DNA of 7,429 bases, from the NCBI GenBank assembly GCA_021789355.1, contig JAJYJR010000285.1, positions 1 through 7,429 on the forward strand, read 5' to 3'. Within the stretch, counting starts at the first letter, position 1; each line of letters opens with the position of its first letter. Shown here in pieces: positions 1 through 6,691 of this stretch. A program made the position numbers and the translations under genes. Source of the DNA: Chloroflexota bacterium (GTDB lineage Bacteria > Chloroflexota > Limnocylindria > Limnocylindrales > CSP1-4). A model generated the notes under the pieces. That model did not search any database. It was not told where the DNA came from and was given only the letters and a program-made list of their open reading frames with translations.

Positions 1-217
1 TGGGGCCCTCGGTCGTCGACACGAGGGCGGAGTGTAGCGCGTCACTGGCCCTGTGCCGCGACCCTCTCACGGGCTGCACCTGTGGGCGGGCGTCGAGCCC
101 GATCATCTCGGAGACGTAGCCGCCCTCCACGTTGTATTGCAGCGCATTGCCCCCCTGGGGAGAGACCCCGGCTTGCCTGAGGAGCCGCAACTCCCTGTGT
201 CTGGGGCATCGGGGGCG
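1..217. other. Left-edge stretch without an assignable gene
   Basis: No recognisable gene lies in this stretch. On the minus strand one frame stays open from about 190 to the left edge and reads plausibly (it includes GNALQYNVEGGY and SEMIGLDARP) with good third-position GC. It has no convincing start: an in-frame TTG at 190-188 abuts AGGGAG with no spacer, and an in-frame ATG at 106-104 lacks a ribosome site. On the plus strand a short open frame ends with TAG at 115-117. Either could be the end of a gene lying outside the window. I recognise neither. Confidence 0.3.
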
Positions 218-249
218 GGCAGGAGGGCCGGGAGACCGGCCCTCCTGCC
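218..249 (-). terminator. GC-rich hairpin terminator of the secreted repeat-protein gene
   Basis: Positions 218-231 and 236-249 form a perfect 14-bp stem around a four-base loop (GAGA on the plus strand, TCTC on the minus strand). It begins about 20 bp beyond the stop codon of the leftward gene ending at 270. There is no T-tract on either side, which is common for terminators in high-GC actinobacteria. The structure is seen directly; its terminator role is inferred from position. Confidence 0.7.
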
Positions 250-269
250 GAGCGCGCGAGGCCGATGGT

Positions 270-2699
270 TCAGTACTTGATCGTGTTGGAGTAGTCGGAG
301 TCGGTGCCTGGGCCGAACTTGTTGACGGCAGCGACGGTGAAGGCGTACGTGCCGCCGCCCGAGAGGGCGCTATCGGGAACCGTGAACGTGAGCTCCGTGC
401 TCCCGGTGTCAAGGGGCGACGACGACACCAACGTGTAGGTGCCCCCGCCCTTACCGTGCCCGTAGCTGTACACGTTGACGAGGTAGTCGGTGATCGCCGT
501 CCCCCCGTCATTCGTGGGTGCGCTCCACGTCAGGACCACCGACTGGGTGGCGGTCTTGCCGTGCCCGGTCTTCTGGATGGTGGCGACCACGTTCGTCGGC
601 GCCGCCGGCGCGCCGAGCGCCGTCAGGATCACGTCGGTGGGATTCATTGCGCCCGATGGGGTGACGTACGTGACGAGGAACGAGTAGCCGTCCACCGTGA
701 GGATCCCGCCGTTCGGAGCGTTCGCGAACGCGCCGAAGAACCAGGGGGTCTGGAACACGTCGAAGGTGGTGCCGGGCGTCGGCGCGTAGGACGGATCGAC
801 GGTCACGTCGAGGTTCCCGTACAGGTTCGCTCCGCCCGTCGAACCGGACGACACGAGCTGGGAGTACCCGCTGCCCGGCGTCGTGCCGGCGATGTGGATG
901 CCGAGCGTCGATCCGGTGCCGATGTACACGAACCCCTCGGCGGTGAGCGTGCCGGGGTGGGAGGCGTCGGCACCGACGATGACCGTCCCGGAGCTCCGGG
1001 AGGTCAGGCCGTCCACGGTGCCCGTTCCCGCGAGGGTCGCCCCCGCGTCGACGGTGACAGATCCGAGCGCCTGCGAGACCGCGAGCGTCCCCGCGACCAC
1101 CTCCGTCGTGGCGGTGCTGCTCGAGTTCGAGAGCGTCACGGTGCCGGTCAGACTGGCGGTTCCCACCTGGAGCGAAAGGCCCGTCACGGGACCCGAGACC
1201 TCGAGCGCATCACCAGCAGCTGCCGCGAGCGTGCCCGTCGTGTAGGAGGAGGTGCCCGCGGTGATCGCCCCGCACAGGGTCGCCGTGCTGCCCGTGCCGG
1301 TCACCTCGACGAGGCCACGCGGGATGGCGATCGGCGCGGACAGGGTCATCGTGCCGTCGAGTTGCAGCACCCCGTCATTAGACGAGGTCCCGACGGTCAC
1401 GCCGCTCGTCGCGCCGAGGGAGGAGGCGGCCTTGATCAGCAGGGTGCCGAAGCCGAACGTCGCCGTGGAGCCGGTGTAGGTGTTGCCGGACGCGCTGGTC
1501 GGCGCGAGTGTCACGGTGGCGCCGGAACCCGTGTAGACGGAGACGTTAGCCGCTCCCGCGAGGGTCTCGGTCACGGTGAGGGACGAGCTTGCGGTGAGCT
1601 GGAGCGTGCCACCGCCGACGGAGTCCGTGATGGTGCCGCTGCCGGTCGTGGCGTGGATATTCTGGTCGTGGCCGTGCAGGTCGAGGGTCGCCCCGGCCAT
1701 GACATTGACCGCACCAACGGTGCTGACCGCGTTATTGGCGCCTATCTGCAGGGTGCCATAGTCGACGGTCGTCGAGCCGGCCCACGAGTTGGAGTTGCTG
1801 ATGACCGTCCCCGTGACGCCGGTCAGTACGACCGTGCCGGTCCAGCCGCTCTGGCCCACGGTCACCGAAGCGGTCGAGCCATTCTGCTCCACGGTCCCCG
1901 GGACCTGGAGGACCGCCCCGGTCGCGGCCGCGAGTGTGCTGCTTCCGTTGAGACTGACATCCCCGCCCCAGGTCGCGGTGCCGCTGCCGGTGGCCTCGAG
2001 GGTACCGTCCAGGCCCAGGGTGACGCTGTCGGGCACGCTCACGCCGGCGTCCAGCGCCACCACGCTGCCGTTCGACGCTGAGACGTAGGCGGTGCCCAAG
2101 GCAGCGCTGTTCCCGACCTCGAGGGCCCCACCGTCGACGTAGATCGACGCACTGAGGGTGGTGCTGTTGTTCGCCGACAGGGTGAGGGTGCCCGTCCCAC
2201 CCGACGAAGAGTTGACGTAGAGGACGTAGGAGGCCGACAGCGTGCCGCTCATCTCGAGAGAGGCGCCCGTCGCGACCTCGACGTCCAGGTCGGAACTCGT
2301 GCTCGCCGCGGAGACATGGGCCGCGATCGTCGAGCTGCCGCTCGTCGCGTCGATCGCGACGCCGGTGGTAGCACCCGAGAGGGTGAGCGTGTAGGCCCCG
2401 CCCAGGGTGTACGAGCCCTGCAGCACGATGCTGTCCACCGAGAGGTCGGCGGTCAGTGCCAGCGCGGATCCGCTCGCGGGCGCCGTGGCCGGGAAGACCA
2501 GCTGCGCACCGTCCAGCGAGGTGCAGTTGCTTCCGGATGCAGGGATGTAGTTGGCGAAATCGTTCAGGTCGGTGGCGCCGCTCGCGCCGTCCCACGTGCA
2601 CACGTCGCCCGTCGCCGCCCGTGCCGCGCCCGGGGTCACCCCGAGCAGCGAGGCAACGAGGACGGCGACGACGCCGGCACTGCCGATCAGCCTTCGCAT
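270..2699 (-). CDS. Secreted autotransporter-associated beta-strand repeat protein with C-terminal fibronectin III domain
   Basis: An 809-residue secreted protein of unknown substrate, probably an extracellular or surface-associated beta-solenoid. Residues 1-28 are a signal peptide (MRR, hydrophobic core to LLGVTPG, then ARA before ATGDVC). The mature N-terminus has Cys34 and Cys59 in the C-W...N-C...LVFP pattern seen at the start of actinobacterial proteins of this kind. Residues from about 60 to 640 are Ser/Thr/Gly/Ala-rich beta repeats, several matching the PATR pattern (for example NTYTGSTATFGFGTLLI and TTVDYGTLQIG). Residues about 640-695 match the closing strand module (GTTFDVF, GAFANAPNGG, DVILTAL). 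Residues about 697-809 form a fibronectin III domain (PTNVVAT, VVLTWSAPTNDGG, AVNKFGPG). The chosen ATG has AGGGAG six bases upstream; the frame extends 31 codons further, but those residues would mask the signal peptide. No outer-membrane barrel, LPXTG motif or C-terminal membrane helix is seen, so release into the medium or non-covalent attachment is likely. The repeat family is clear; the biological role is unknown. Confidence 0.92.
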   Translation of the reverse strand: MRRLIGSAGVVAVLVASLLGVTPGAARAATGDVCTWDGASGATDLNDFANYIPASGSNCTSLDGAQLVFPATAPASGSALALTADLSVDSIVLQGSYTLGGAYTLTLSGATTGVAIDATSGSSTIAAHVSAASTSSDLDVEVATGASLEMSGTLSASYVLYVNSSSGGTGTLTLSANNSTTLSASIYVDGGALEVGNSAALGTAYVSASNGSVVALDAGVSVPDSVTLGLDGTLEATGSGTATWGGDVSLNGSSTLAAATGAVLQVPGTVEQNGSTASVTVGQSGWTGTVVLTGVTGTVISNSNSWAGSTTVDYGTLQIGANNAVSTVGAVNVMAGATLDLHGHDQNIHATTGSGTITDSVGGGTLQLTASSSLTVTETLAGAANVSVYTGSGATVTLAPTSASGNTYTGSTATFGFGTLLIKAASSLGATSGVTVGTSSNDGVLQLDGTMTLSAPIAIPRGLVEVTGTGSTATLCGAITAGTSSYTTGTLAAAAGDALEVSGPVTGLSLQVGTASLTGTVTLSNSSSTATTEVVAGTLAVSQALGSVTVDAGATLAGTGTVDGLTSRSSGTVIVGADASHPGTLTAEGFVYIGTGSTLGIHIAGTTPGSGYSQLVSSGSTGGANLYGNLDVTVDPSYAPTPGTTFDVFQTPWFFGAFANAPNGGILTVDGYSFLVTYVTPSGAMNPTDVILTALGAPAAPTNVVATIQKTGHGKTATQSVVLTWSAPTNDGGTAITDYLVNVYSYGHGKGGGTYTLVSSSPLDTGSTELTFTVPDSALSGGGTYAFTVAAVNKFGPGTDSDYSNTIKY

Positions 2700-2704
2700 G
2701 GTTC

Positions 2705-2711
2705 TCTCCCT
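2705..2711 (-). promoter_or_regulatory. Ribosome binding site deciding the repeat-protein start
   Basis: On the minus strand AGGGAGA lies just before AACC-ATG (start at 2699). Its position fixes the start at the signal-peptide methionine rather than at the longer open frame beginning at 2792. Confidence 0.75.
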
Positions 2712-2842
2712 GGGCCTCACGCGCTGCGGGTCGGTCTCGCCAGTGGCTCGGTACGGTCCTTCAGGCGGCCGGGGCAACGGACCGCACGTCAACGCCTCCC
2801 GCTGATCTGGGGCCAGCGTCGTCTGGGGGCGGGTCGCCTGGC

Positions 2843-2920
2843 TACCGTACTGGTACGGGGTCGGGTACGGTATCCGGACCCGTATACGGGGGCGCGATAC
2901 CGTACCGGCTACAGTACTGG
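2843..2920. promoter_or_regulatory. Cluster of GGTACGG/CCGTACC half-sites in nested palindromes (putative operator array)
   Basis: Within about 78 bp of the divergent intergenic region are many copies of a GTACGG/CCGTAC core. CCGTAC (2845-2850) and GTACGG (2853-2858) form an inverted pair with a 2-bp spacer. GGTACGGTATC (2864-2874) and GATACCGTACC (2896-2906) form a perfect 11-bp inverted repeat. The perfect 12-bp palindrome CCCGTATACGGG (2879-2890) sits almost exactly at its centre. A weaker CAGTAC lies at 2912-2917, and an outlying GGTACGGT at 2750-2757. The sequences are seen directly. A regulator-binding role for one or both divergent genes (2699 leftward, 2962 rightward) is inferred. The half-sites also resemble actinobacterial -10 elements (TAnnnT), so promoters may be embedded in the array. 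Confidence 0.55.
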
Positions 2921-2949
2921 CCCCGGTGGCGGCCGGCCGGCCCCGGCCC

Positions 2950-2955
2950 TACCGT
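2950..2955 (+). promoter_or_regulatory. Candidate -10 element for a leaderless transcript
   Basis: TACCGT fits the actinobacterial TAnnnT -10 pattern and ends six bases before the ATG at 2962, so transcription would begin at or next to the start codon. No Shine-Dalgarno sequence precedes that ATG, which fits leaderless translation. No clear -35 hexamer is seen about 17 bp upstream. Confidence 0.4.
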
Positions 2956-2961
2956 TCGGGC

Positions 2962-3507
2962 ATGGACCACAGTGAGCGTCCGGGTGCGCCGATCCCCGCC
3001 GGCGCGCGAGGCCGGGACGAGCCGGCCCCGGCACTCGCGGACGCCGGCGACATCGTGGCGCGGGCGGCGGCGGACCAGGCCGCGGCCGACGAGGACCGCC
3101 TGCGGTTCCGCCGGGAGGGACCCCCCACGCTGCCGCCCGACGCGCGCATCGCGCCGCTGCTCGAGCCCGATGAGCACCTCGTCGCCCTGCGCCACGCCGC
3201 ACTGCTCGACCGCCGCGAGCCCGGCCCCGGCACTCGGCTGACGCCCGGTGTGGCGGGCGCCCTCTACATCACGTCACGGCGTCTCGTGCTGATCGGCCGC
3301 CTGACGCTCTCGTTCGAGCTCGACGCGATCGAGGATGCCGTCGTCTCGGGCGAGCGCCTCCTGCTCGTCCTGCGCGAGGGGCACGGCGTGGTCCTCCAGG
3401 TCGCCCAGCCCCGCCTCCTCGCGGTCGAGATCGCCGCCGCCCGGGCGTACGCGAGGTCCGCCCGGGTCCCCGGAGCGAGTGCCGGTCCTCAGCCGGCGAC
3501 GCGGTGA
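2962..3507 (+). CDS. PH-like (bacterial pleckstrin-homology-like) domain protein
   Basis: A 181-residue soluble protein with no signal peptide or membrane segment. Residues 1-60 are a charged, Ala/Arg/Asp-rich, probably disordered N-terminal part. Residues about 68-165 look like a small beta-sandwich plus C-terminal helix: EPDEHLVALRHAALL, then GALYITSRRLVLIGR, LTLSFELDAIEDAVV, ERLLLVLREGHGVVLQV and a final helix LAVEIAAARAYAR. The phrase 'LYITSRRLVLIG' is typical of bacterial PH/GRAM-like domains, which bind lipids or proteins; the actual ligand cannot be told. The ATG at 2962 was preferred over a GTG at 2926 because of the nearby TACCGT -10 and the better coding pattern. The gene converges on the response-regulator gene, and the last 19 bp of the two overlap tail to tail with no terminator between. 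It is transcribed away from the GGTACGG array, which may control it. Gene reality is well supported; the domain call is moderate. Confidence 0.8.
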   Translation: MDHSERPGAPIPAGARGRDEPAPALADAGDIVARAAADQAAADEDRLRFRREGPPTLPPDARIAPLLEPDEHLVALRHAALLDRREPGPGTRLTPGVAGALYITSRRLVLIGRLTLSFELDAIEDAVVSGERLLLVLREGHGVVLQVAQPRLLAVEIAAARAYARSARVPGASAGPQPATR

Positions 3508-4160
3508 CGCCGGGCCGCCTCGGCCCGGTTCCGCGCCCCGAGCTTGCGCAGGATGCTGCTGACGTGCATCTCGACGGTGCGTGGCGAGAGCGTGAGCGCC
3601 TCGGCGATCTCGTGATCGGTGAGCCCCCCGGCCAGCCGCTCCAGCACCTCGGTCTCGCGGACGGTGAGCGTGGCGAGCGCGGGATCCGCCGGATTCGTCA
3701 AGCCCACACCCGGGCGCGACGTCTCGACCAGGCGCTGGACGAGGCGCGCCGCCGTCCGGTGGCTCATCGCGAGCTCGCCCTCCCAGGCCGCCCGCACGGC
3801 GCGCGCGAGCCCCTCGACGGAGAGGTCCTTGGTGAGGTAGCCCACGGCACCGAAGCGCATCGCCTCGACCACATGCCGGTCCTCGCGCGAGGCGGTCAAC
3901 ATCACGATGCGCGTGTCGGGCAGCCTCGGCGCAAGCTCGCGCACGAGGGCGACCCCGTCCATGCCCGGCAACTCGATGTCGAGGAGCAGCACGTCGGGGC
4001 GCACCTGCGGGGCGAGCTCGAGGGCCTCCTCCGCGCTCGCGGCCTCGGCGACCACCGCGAGGTCGGACACGCTGAGGGCTTGGCGCACGGCGCTCCGCAC
4101 CAGCGGGTGATCATCCACGATCATGACGCGGATGCGGGCGGGAGCGGCCTTGGTCGTCAT
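3489..4160 (-). CDS. NarL/FixJ (LuxR-type) response regulator
   Basis: A 223-residue cytoplasmic transcription factor that would receive phosphate from the kinase encoded just upstream. The receiver domain is residues about 11-128: acidic pair Asp16-Asp17 (MIVDDHPLV), phospho-acceptor Asp61 (LLLDIELPGMDG), switch Thr89 (VMLTAS) and conserved Lys111 (YLTKDLS). Residues about 165-218 are a LuxR-type four-helix HTH (LTVRETEVLERLAGGLTDHEI, then SPRTVEMHVSSILRKLGARNR). All key residues are present, so it looks functional. The ATG overlaps the kinase TGA as ATGA and has no ribosome site of its own, which implies translational coupling. Its reading frame stays open far upstream across the kinase gene, but that extension is an out-of-frame shadow of the kinase. 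The 3' end overlaps the convergent PH-like gene. Its targets are unknown. Confidence 0.95.
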   Translation of the reverse strand: MTTKAAPARIRVMIVDDHPLVRSAVRQALSVSDLAVVAEAASAEEALELAPQVRPDVLLLDIELPGMDGVALVRELAPRLPDTRIVMLTASREDRHVVEAMRFGAVGYLTKDLSVEGLARAVRAAWEGELAMSHRTAARLVQRLVETSRPGVGLTNPADPALATLTVRETEVLERLAGGLTDHEIAEALTLSPRTVEMHVSSILRKLGARNRAEAARRHRVAG

Positions 4161-5413
4161 GCCGGAGCGACTTCGACCGCCGCGGCCTCGACGCGCGGCG
4201 CGGCGCCCCCGGGCACGACGAGCCTGACGCGCGTCCCCCTCCGAGGCGCCGACTCGATCTCGATCTGGGCGCCGATCTGGGCCGCGCGTTCCCGCATCCC
4301 GGCGAGGCCGTAGGCGGTGTCGCCGATCGATCCGGGATCGAAACCCCGCCCGTTGTCGCGGACCTCCAGGACCAGCCGGCCGTCGTCGACAGCGCCCCGG
4401 ACCCGCACCACCGTGGCGTCGGCGTGACGCCGCACGTTGGTGAGGGCCTCCCCCACGATGCGCAGCGTCTCGGCCTCGGCGCGGGACGACAGGGCCGGCA
4501 GGTCGGCGCCGCAGTCGAACTCGACGGAGAGCCCGAAGCGGTCCTCGAAGTCGTCGAGCGAGCGCGACAGCAGCTCCCGGAGGGACTCGCTGGTCCCCCA
4601 CGCCGCACGCATCGTCGCCACCGCCTCGCGCGCCTCGGCCATGCCCGCATCCACGGCTGCGGTCACCTCGTCGGTCAGGGCGCGCGCCTCGGGCCCGAGC
4701 TCGGGCTGCGTCGCGAGACGCGTCACCTTGAGTTTCGCCAGCCAGAGGTCCTGCGCCAGGCCGTCGTGCAGCTCGCGGGCCAGCCGCTCGCGCTCCGCCG
4801 CGGCGGCGAGCGCCCGCTCCTGCACCATGAGCTGCGCCTCGATGCGCCGCAGCTCCGTGATGTCGTGGAGCAGGACGAGCCGCCCCATCGGCCGGCCCTG
4901 CCAGTCGGACAGCGGCGTGCTGCTGACCTGGCAGGTGCAGCTCCCGTCCTCCGTCTCGTAGGAGGCTTCCCCCGAGGTGTCGGTGTCGACCACGCTGCGT
5001 GCGAGCTCCGGAGAGGCCGCCAGCGCCGTCGCCGCGGGCTGGCCCAGGACGCCGCGACCTCCACGTCCAACCAGGCGCAGGGCGGCCTCGTTGGCGTCGG
5101 CGATCCGGCCGCCGGCGTCGAGCACGAGCATGGCGTCGGGCATGCGCGCGAGGATCGTCTCGCGCGCGACCGGCACGAGGTCGAAGAGGCGAAACCGGAA
5201 GAGGGCAACCGCGTACATCACCGCCACGCAGTCGAAGCCCACGACGCCCGACACGATGTTCGGCACGTACACGATGTTGAAGACGCCCAGGGGGTAGAGC
5301 ACGCGGAGCGCTACCTGGCCGACCAGGATCAGCGCGACCGGCATGCGGTGGGCCGGGGAGCGCACGAACAGGAAGAGGAAGACCGCCGTCGAGAGGACGA
5401 ACAGCAGCACCAC
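4157..5413 (-). CDS. C-terminal part of the 7TM histidine kinase (PAS, HisKA_3, HATPase)
   Basis: This is the portion after the in-frame TGA, opening at a GTG 19 codons downstream of it. It holds helices 5-7, the PAS domain, the HisKA_3 dimerisation/phosphotransfer helix (ARELHDGLAQ) and a complete ATPase domain (EALTNVRRHA, DNGRGFD, GLAGMRERA, GTRVRLVVP), then an Ala-rich tail. Internal restart at 5413 could give a truncated but catalytically complete kinase with half its sensor. However, the GTG has only a poor purine-rich stretch (GGCGGG) directly next to it, so efficient restart is doubtful. The stop overlaps the response-regulator ATG by ATGA. Confidence 0.75.
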   Translation of the reverse strand: MVLLFVLSTAVFLFLFVRSPAHRMPVALILVGQVALRVLYPLGVFNIVYVPNIVSGVVGFDCVAVMYAVALFRFRLFDLVPVARETILARMPDAMLVLDAGGRIADANEAALRLVGRGGRGVLGQPAATALAASPELARSVVDTDTSGEASYETEDGSCTCQVSSTPLSDWQGRPMGRLVLLHDITELRRIEAQLMVQERALAAAAERERLARELHDGLAQDLWLAKLKVTRLATQPELGPEARALTDEVTAAVDAGMAEAREAVATMRAAWGTSESLRELLSRSLDDFEDRFGLSVEFDCGADLPALSSRAEAETLRIVGEALTNVRRHADATVVRVRGAVDDGRLVLEVRDNGRGFDPGSIGDTAYGLAGMRERAAQIGAQIEIESAPRRGTRVRLVVPGGAAPRVEAAAVEVAPA

Positions 5414-5428
5414 CCCGCCGGCGAACGC

Positions 5429-5461
5429 CAGACCCAGGGGCGTTCGAGTGCCCTGGACCTG
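5429..5461 (-). other. Stem-loop just downstream of the in-frame TGA in the kinase
   Basis: In the minus-strand transcript the arms at 5461-5451 and 5439-5429 pair over 11 bp (nine Watson-Crick and two adjacent G-U pairs) around an 11-base loop. The stem begins nine bases after the TGA (5473-5471). Such a structure could affect termination at the TGA. It could also be chance in GC-rich coding DNA. The loop does not begin with a G, unlike the bacterial SECIS consensus. Confidence 0.35.
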
Positions 5462-5470
5462 CCCGCCGTT

Positions 5471-5863
5471 TCACCACACACTGCTCCAGACAAGGCGGCC
5501 CCCGTCCACGAGGTCGAGCCCGACGTGGGCGATCGTCACGCCGGCGAGGACGGCCACCACGGGACGGGTCAGCCAGCGCTCGAGGCCCGCATACTCGAGG
5601 GCGAACCAGAACGCCAGGACCACGCTCGGGATCGTCAGCGCGTCGCGGAGGAGAAACCAGGCTCGCTGCGTGGCAATGTCGGTCGCGGCGACCTCCGCCG
5701 CGCCCCCGAGGCACCACACCGCCAGCAGCAAGGCCACCAGGGCGAGCGGGAAGGCACCCTTCGTGGTGGCGCGCCGTCGCCAGAGGTACAGGGCGATCGC
5801 CCCGATGAACGCGGCGGACCCGAGCGTGGGCCACAGCAGCGGGTCGTAGTGGTAGCCGCTCAC
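5471..5863 (-). CDS. N-terminal part of the 7TM histidine kinase (up to the in-frame TGA)
   Basis: If the TGA acts as a stop, this is a 130-residue membrane protein with four predicted helices and no catalytic domain. The helices are WPTLGSAAFIGAIALYLW, ALVALLLAVWCLGGAAEVAA, LTIPSVVLAFWFALEYAG and PVVAVLAGVTIAHVGLDLV. The pattern (WRRR after helix 1, EVAATD and ALEYAG) fits the first four helices of the 7TM sensor module of histidine kinases. On its own it would be non-functional as a kinase. The start is GTG at 5863. Its GTGA overlaps the TGA of a dubious upstream minus-strand frame (6240-5860), which I do not accept as a gene. Confidence 0.7.
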   Translation of the reverse strand: MSGYHYDPLLWPTLGSAAFIGAIALYLWRRRATTKGAFPLALVALLLAVWCLGGAAEVAATDIATQRAWFLLRDALTIPSVVLAFWFALEYAGLERWLTRPVVAVLAGVTIAHVGLDLVDGGRLVWSSVW

Positions 5864-6430
5864 CTGCGTCCGCCGACCTCCCGCCGCGCACGCCTACCGA
5901 GGGGGCGCACGCGCAGATGCCGGCCGCAACAGACGGGGCTACCCATCGCAGGCAGCCTGCAACCCGCAAGGCAACCTGTAAAGAGCCGACGGTCGCAACC
6001 GCCGCGCCGATCCGGACATGCATTGGAAAGGCTCGCGTGACCCCACATCCGCCCGACGCATCGCGTCGAAGGAGACGTTCGAACGATTCGTCCAGCCTGA
6101 GGCGTCGAATGCTTGTGGATGTCGAGGATGAGCCGCGGACCGCGGATCTCGACCCATCTCGCGCCATTGGCGCCGCAGCGCGGGCACGACCACCGCTGGG
6201 CAAGGCACCTGCTGGAGCAGGTCAGGGCAGCCGGGCTCACCCGGAAGGAGACCCGCGTGGTCGCGGACCGGCCGCTCTCGATCTTCTGATTGCCGGCGTG
6301 AGGTCACGACGAGTGGCCGGCCCCGCGACTGCCGGCGGACCGGGGATCTGCCACCGAAGTTGCGCCCGGCGCGACGAGCCGACGCTCGTACTCGTCGCGC
6401 GGCAGCGGGACCCATTGCACCACACCCCGT

Positions 6431-6622
6431 ATGCCGGTGGCACAAGGGGAAATCCTGGTCGTGGCCGCGGTCGTGGCGCTGATCGCTGTCGTGCGTCTCG
6501 TCCTGCTGGCGGTTCGCGTGCTGCCCCTCCAGGAACGCGCACAGACTGGGCGAACCGTGGACTTGCCGCGCTGGCCGACGGCCTTGCACTCGGGGTCACG
6601 ATCAGCAGCTGTTGGGCTGTGA
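6431..6622 (+). pseudogene. Possible truncated slipin/SPFH-like membrane protein (N-terminus only)
   Basis: A 63-residue frame starting MPVAQGEILVV. Residues about 8-28 form one strongly hydrophobic helix, followed by LAVRVLPLQERA, which recalls the segment just after the membrane anchor of slipin/stomatin-like proteins (typically ...VRVL-x-EYER...). The similarity ends right after ERA, and the rest (QTGRTVDLPRW and on) does not look like an SPFH domain. No ribosome site precedes the ATG. It is either a truncated remnant, a small single-helix membrane protein, or chance. The slipin link is a resemblance only. Confidence 0.25.
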
Positions 6623-6685
6623 AGCCGCGTGACACTTCACCACCGCCCCGGGGGCCGGGGACCTGCCGAGCGTGGAACGGGCTGG

Positions 6686-6691
6686 TACCAT
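6686..6691 (+). promoter_or_regulatory. Candidate -10 element upstream of the tRNA fragment
   Basis: TACCAT fits TAnnnT and ends nine bases before the first base of the tRNA-like sequence at 6701, a spacing usual for tRNA promoters. No good -35 is seen. It supports the idea that the tRNA 5' half still sits behind its original promoter. Confidence 0.3.

Larger units (their letters stand above)
4157..5863 (-). pseudogene. 7TM-PAS-HisKA_3 sensor histidine kinase interrupted by an in-frame TGA
   Basis: Read as one frame this is a 568-codon membrane sensor kinase of the family with an N-terminal seven-helix histidine-kinase domain. It would autophosphorylate and pass phosphate to the regulator encoded immediately downstream. 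The start is GTG at 5863, with GGGAGGT about 12 bases upstream. Helices lie near residues 8-28, 36-60, 67-92, 100-119, 143-168, 173-194 and 199-222, followed by the family-typical LFRFRLFDLVPVARETIL linker and a PAS domain (about 235-340). The HisKA_3 box ERERLARELHDGLAQ holds phospho-acceptor His366 and the DxxxQ phosphatase motif. The ATPase has the N box EALTNVRRHA (Asn476), DNGRGFD (from Asp503) and GLAGM (519-523). Codon 131 (5473-5471) is TGA: the protein reads RLVWSSVW, stop, NGGQVQGTRTPLG and continues in the same frame. A single TGG-to-TGA change is the simplest cause. Everything else is intact, so the damage is recent, or the codon is read through, or it is a sequencing error. Confidence 0.88.

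Noticed and set aside
132..2081. Long plus-strand open frame of 649 codons opposite the repeat-protein gene
   Set aside because: It is an Arg/Gly/His-rich antisense shadow of a GC-rich gene. The minus strand has a signal peptide, recognisable repeats and an FN3 domain with a proper ribosome site.
2700..2792. Upstream start at 2792 for the repeat protein
   Set aside because: The extra 31 residues are Pro/Arg/Glu-rich and would bury the signal peptide; AGGGAG sits correctly before the ATG at 2699.
5471..5473. Genome-wide reassignment of TGA to an amino acid
   Set aside because: The other complete genes in the window end naturally at TGA with sensible C-termini, and the GC content does not fit lineages known for TGA reassignment.
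4424..6040. 538-codon plus-strand open frame opposite the kinase
   Set aside because: Antisense shadow; the composition (His, Arg, Gln, Glu-rich) matches no family, while the opposite strand holds all kinase motifs.
3489..6203. 904-codon minus frame that includes the response regulator
   Set aside because: Only its last 223 codons are real. The part above 4160 lies out of frame across the kinase and reads as Arg/Ala/Gly-rich low-complexity sequence.
5860..6240. 126-codon minus frame with a CPRCG motif whose TGA overlaps the kinase GTG (GTGA)
   Set aside because: The GTGA overlap and N-terminal cysteines are suggestive, but the second half is Arg/Cys-rich with no protein-like pattern, the stretch has locally lower GC, and there is no ribosome site at its start.
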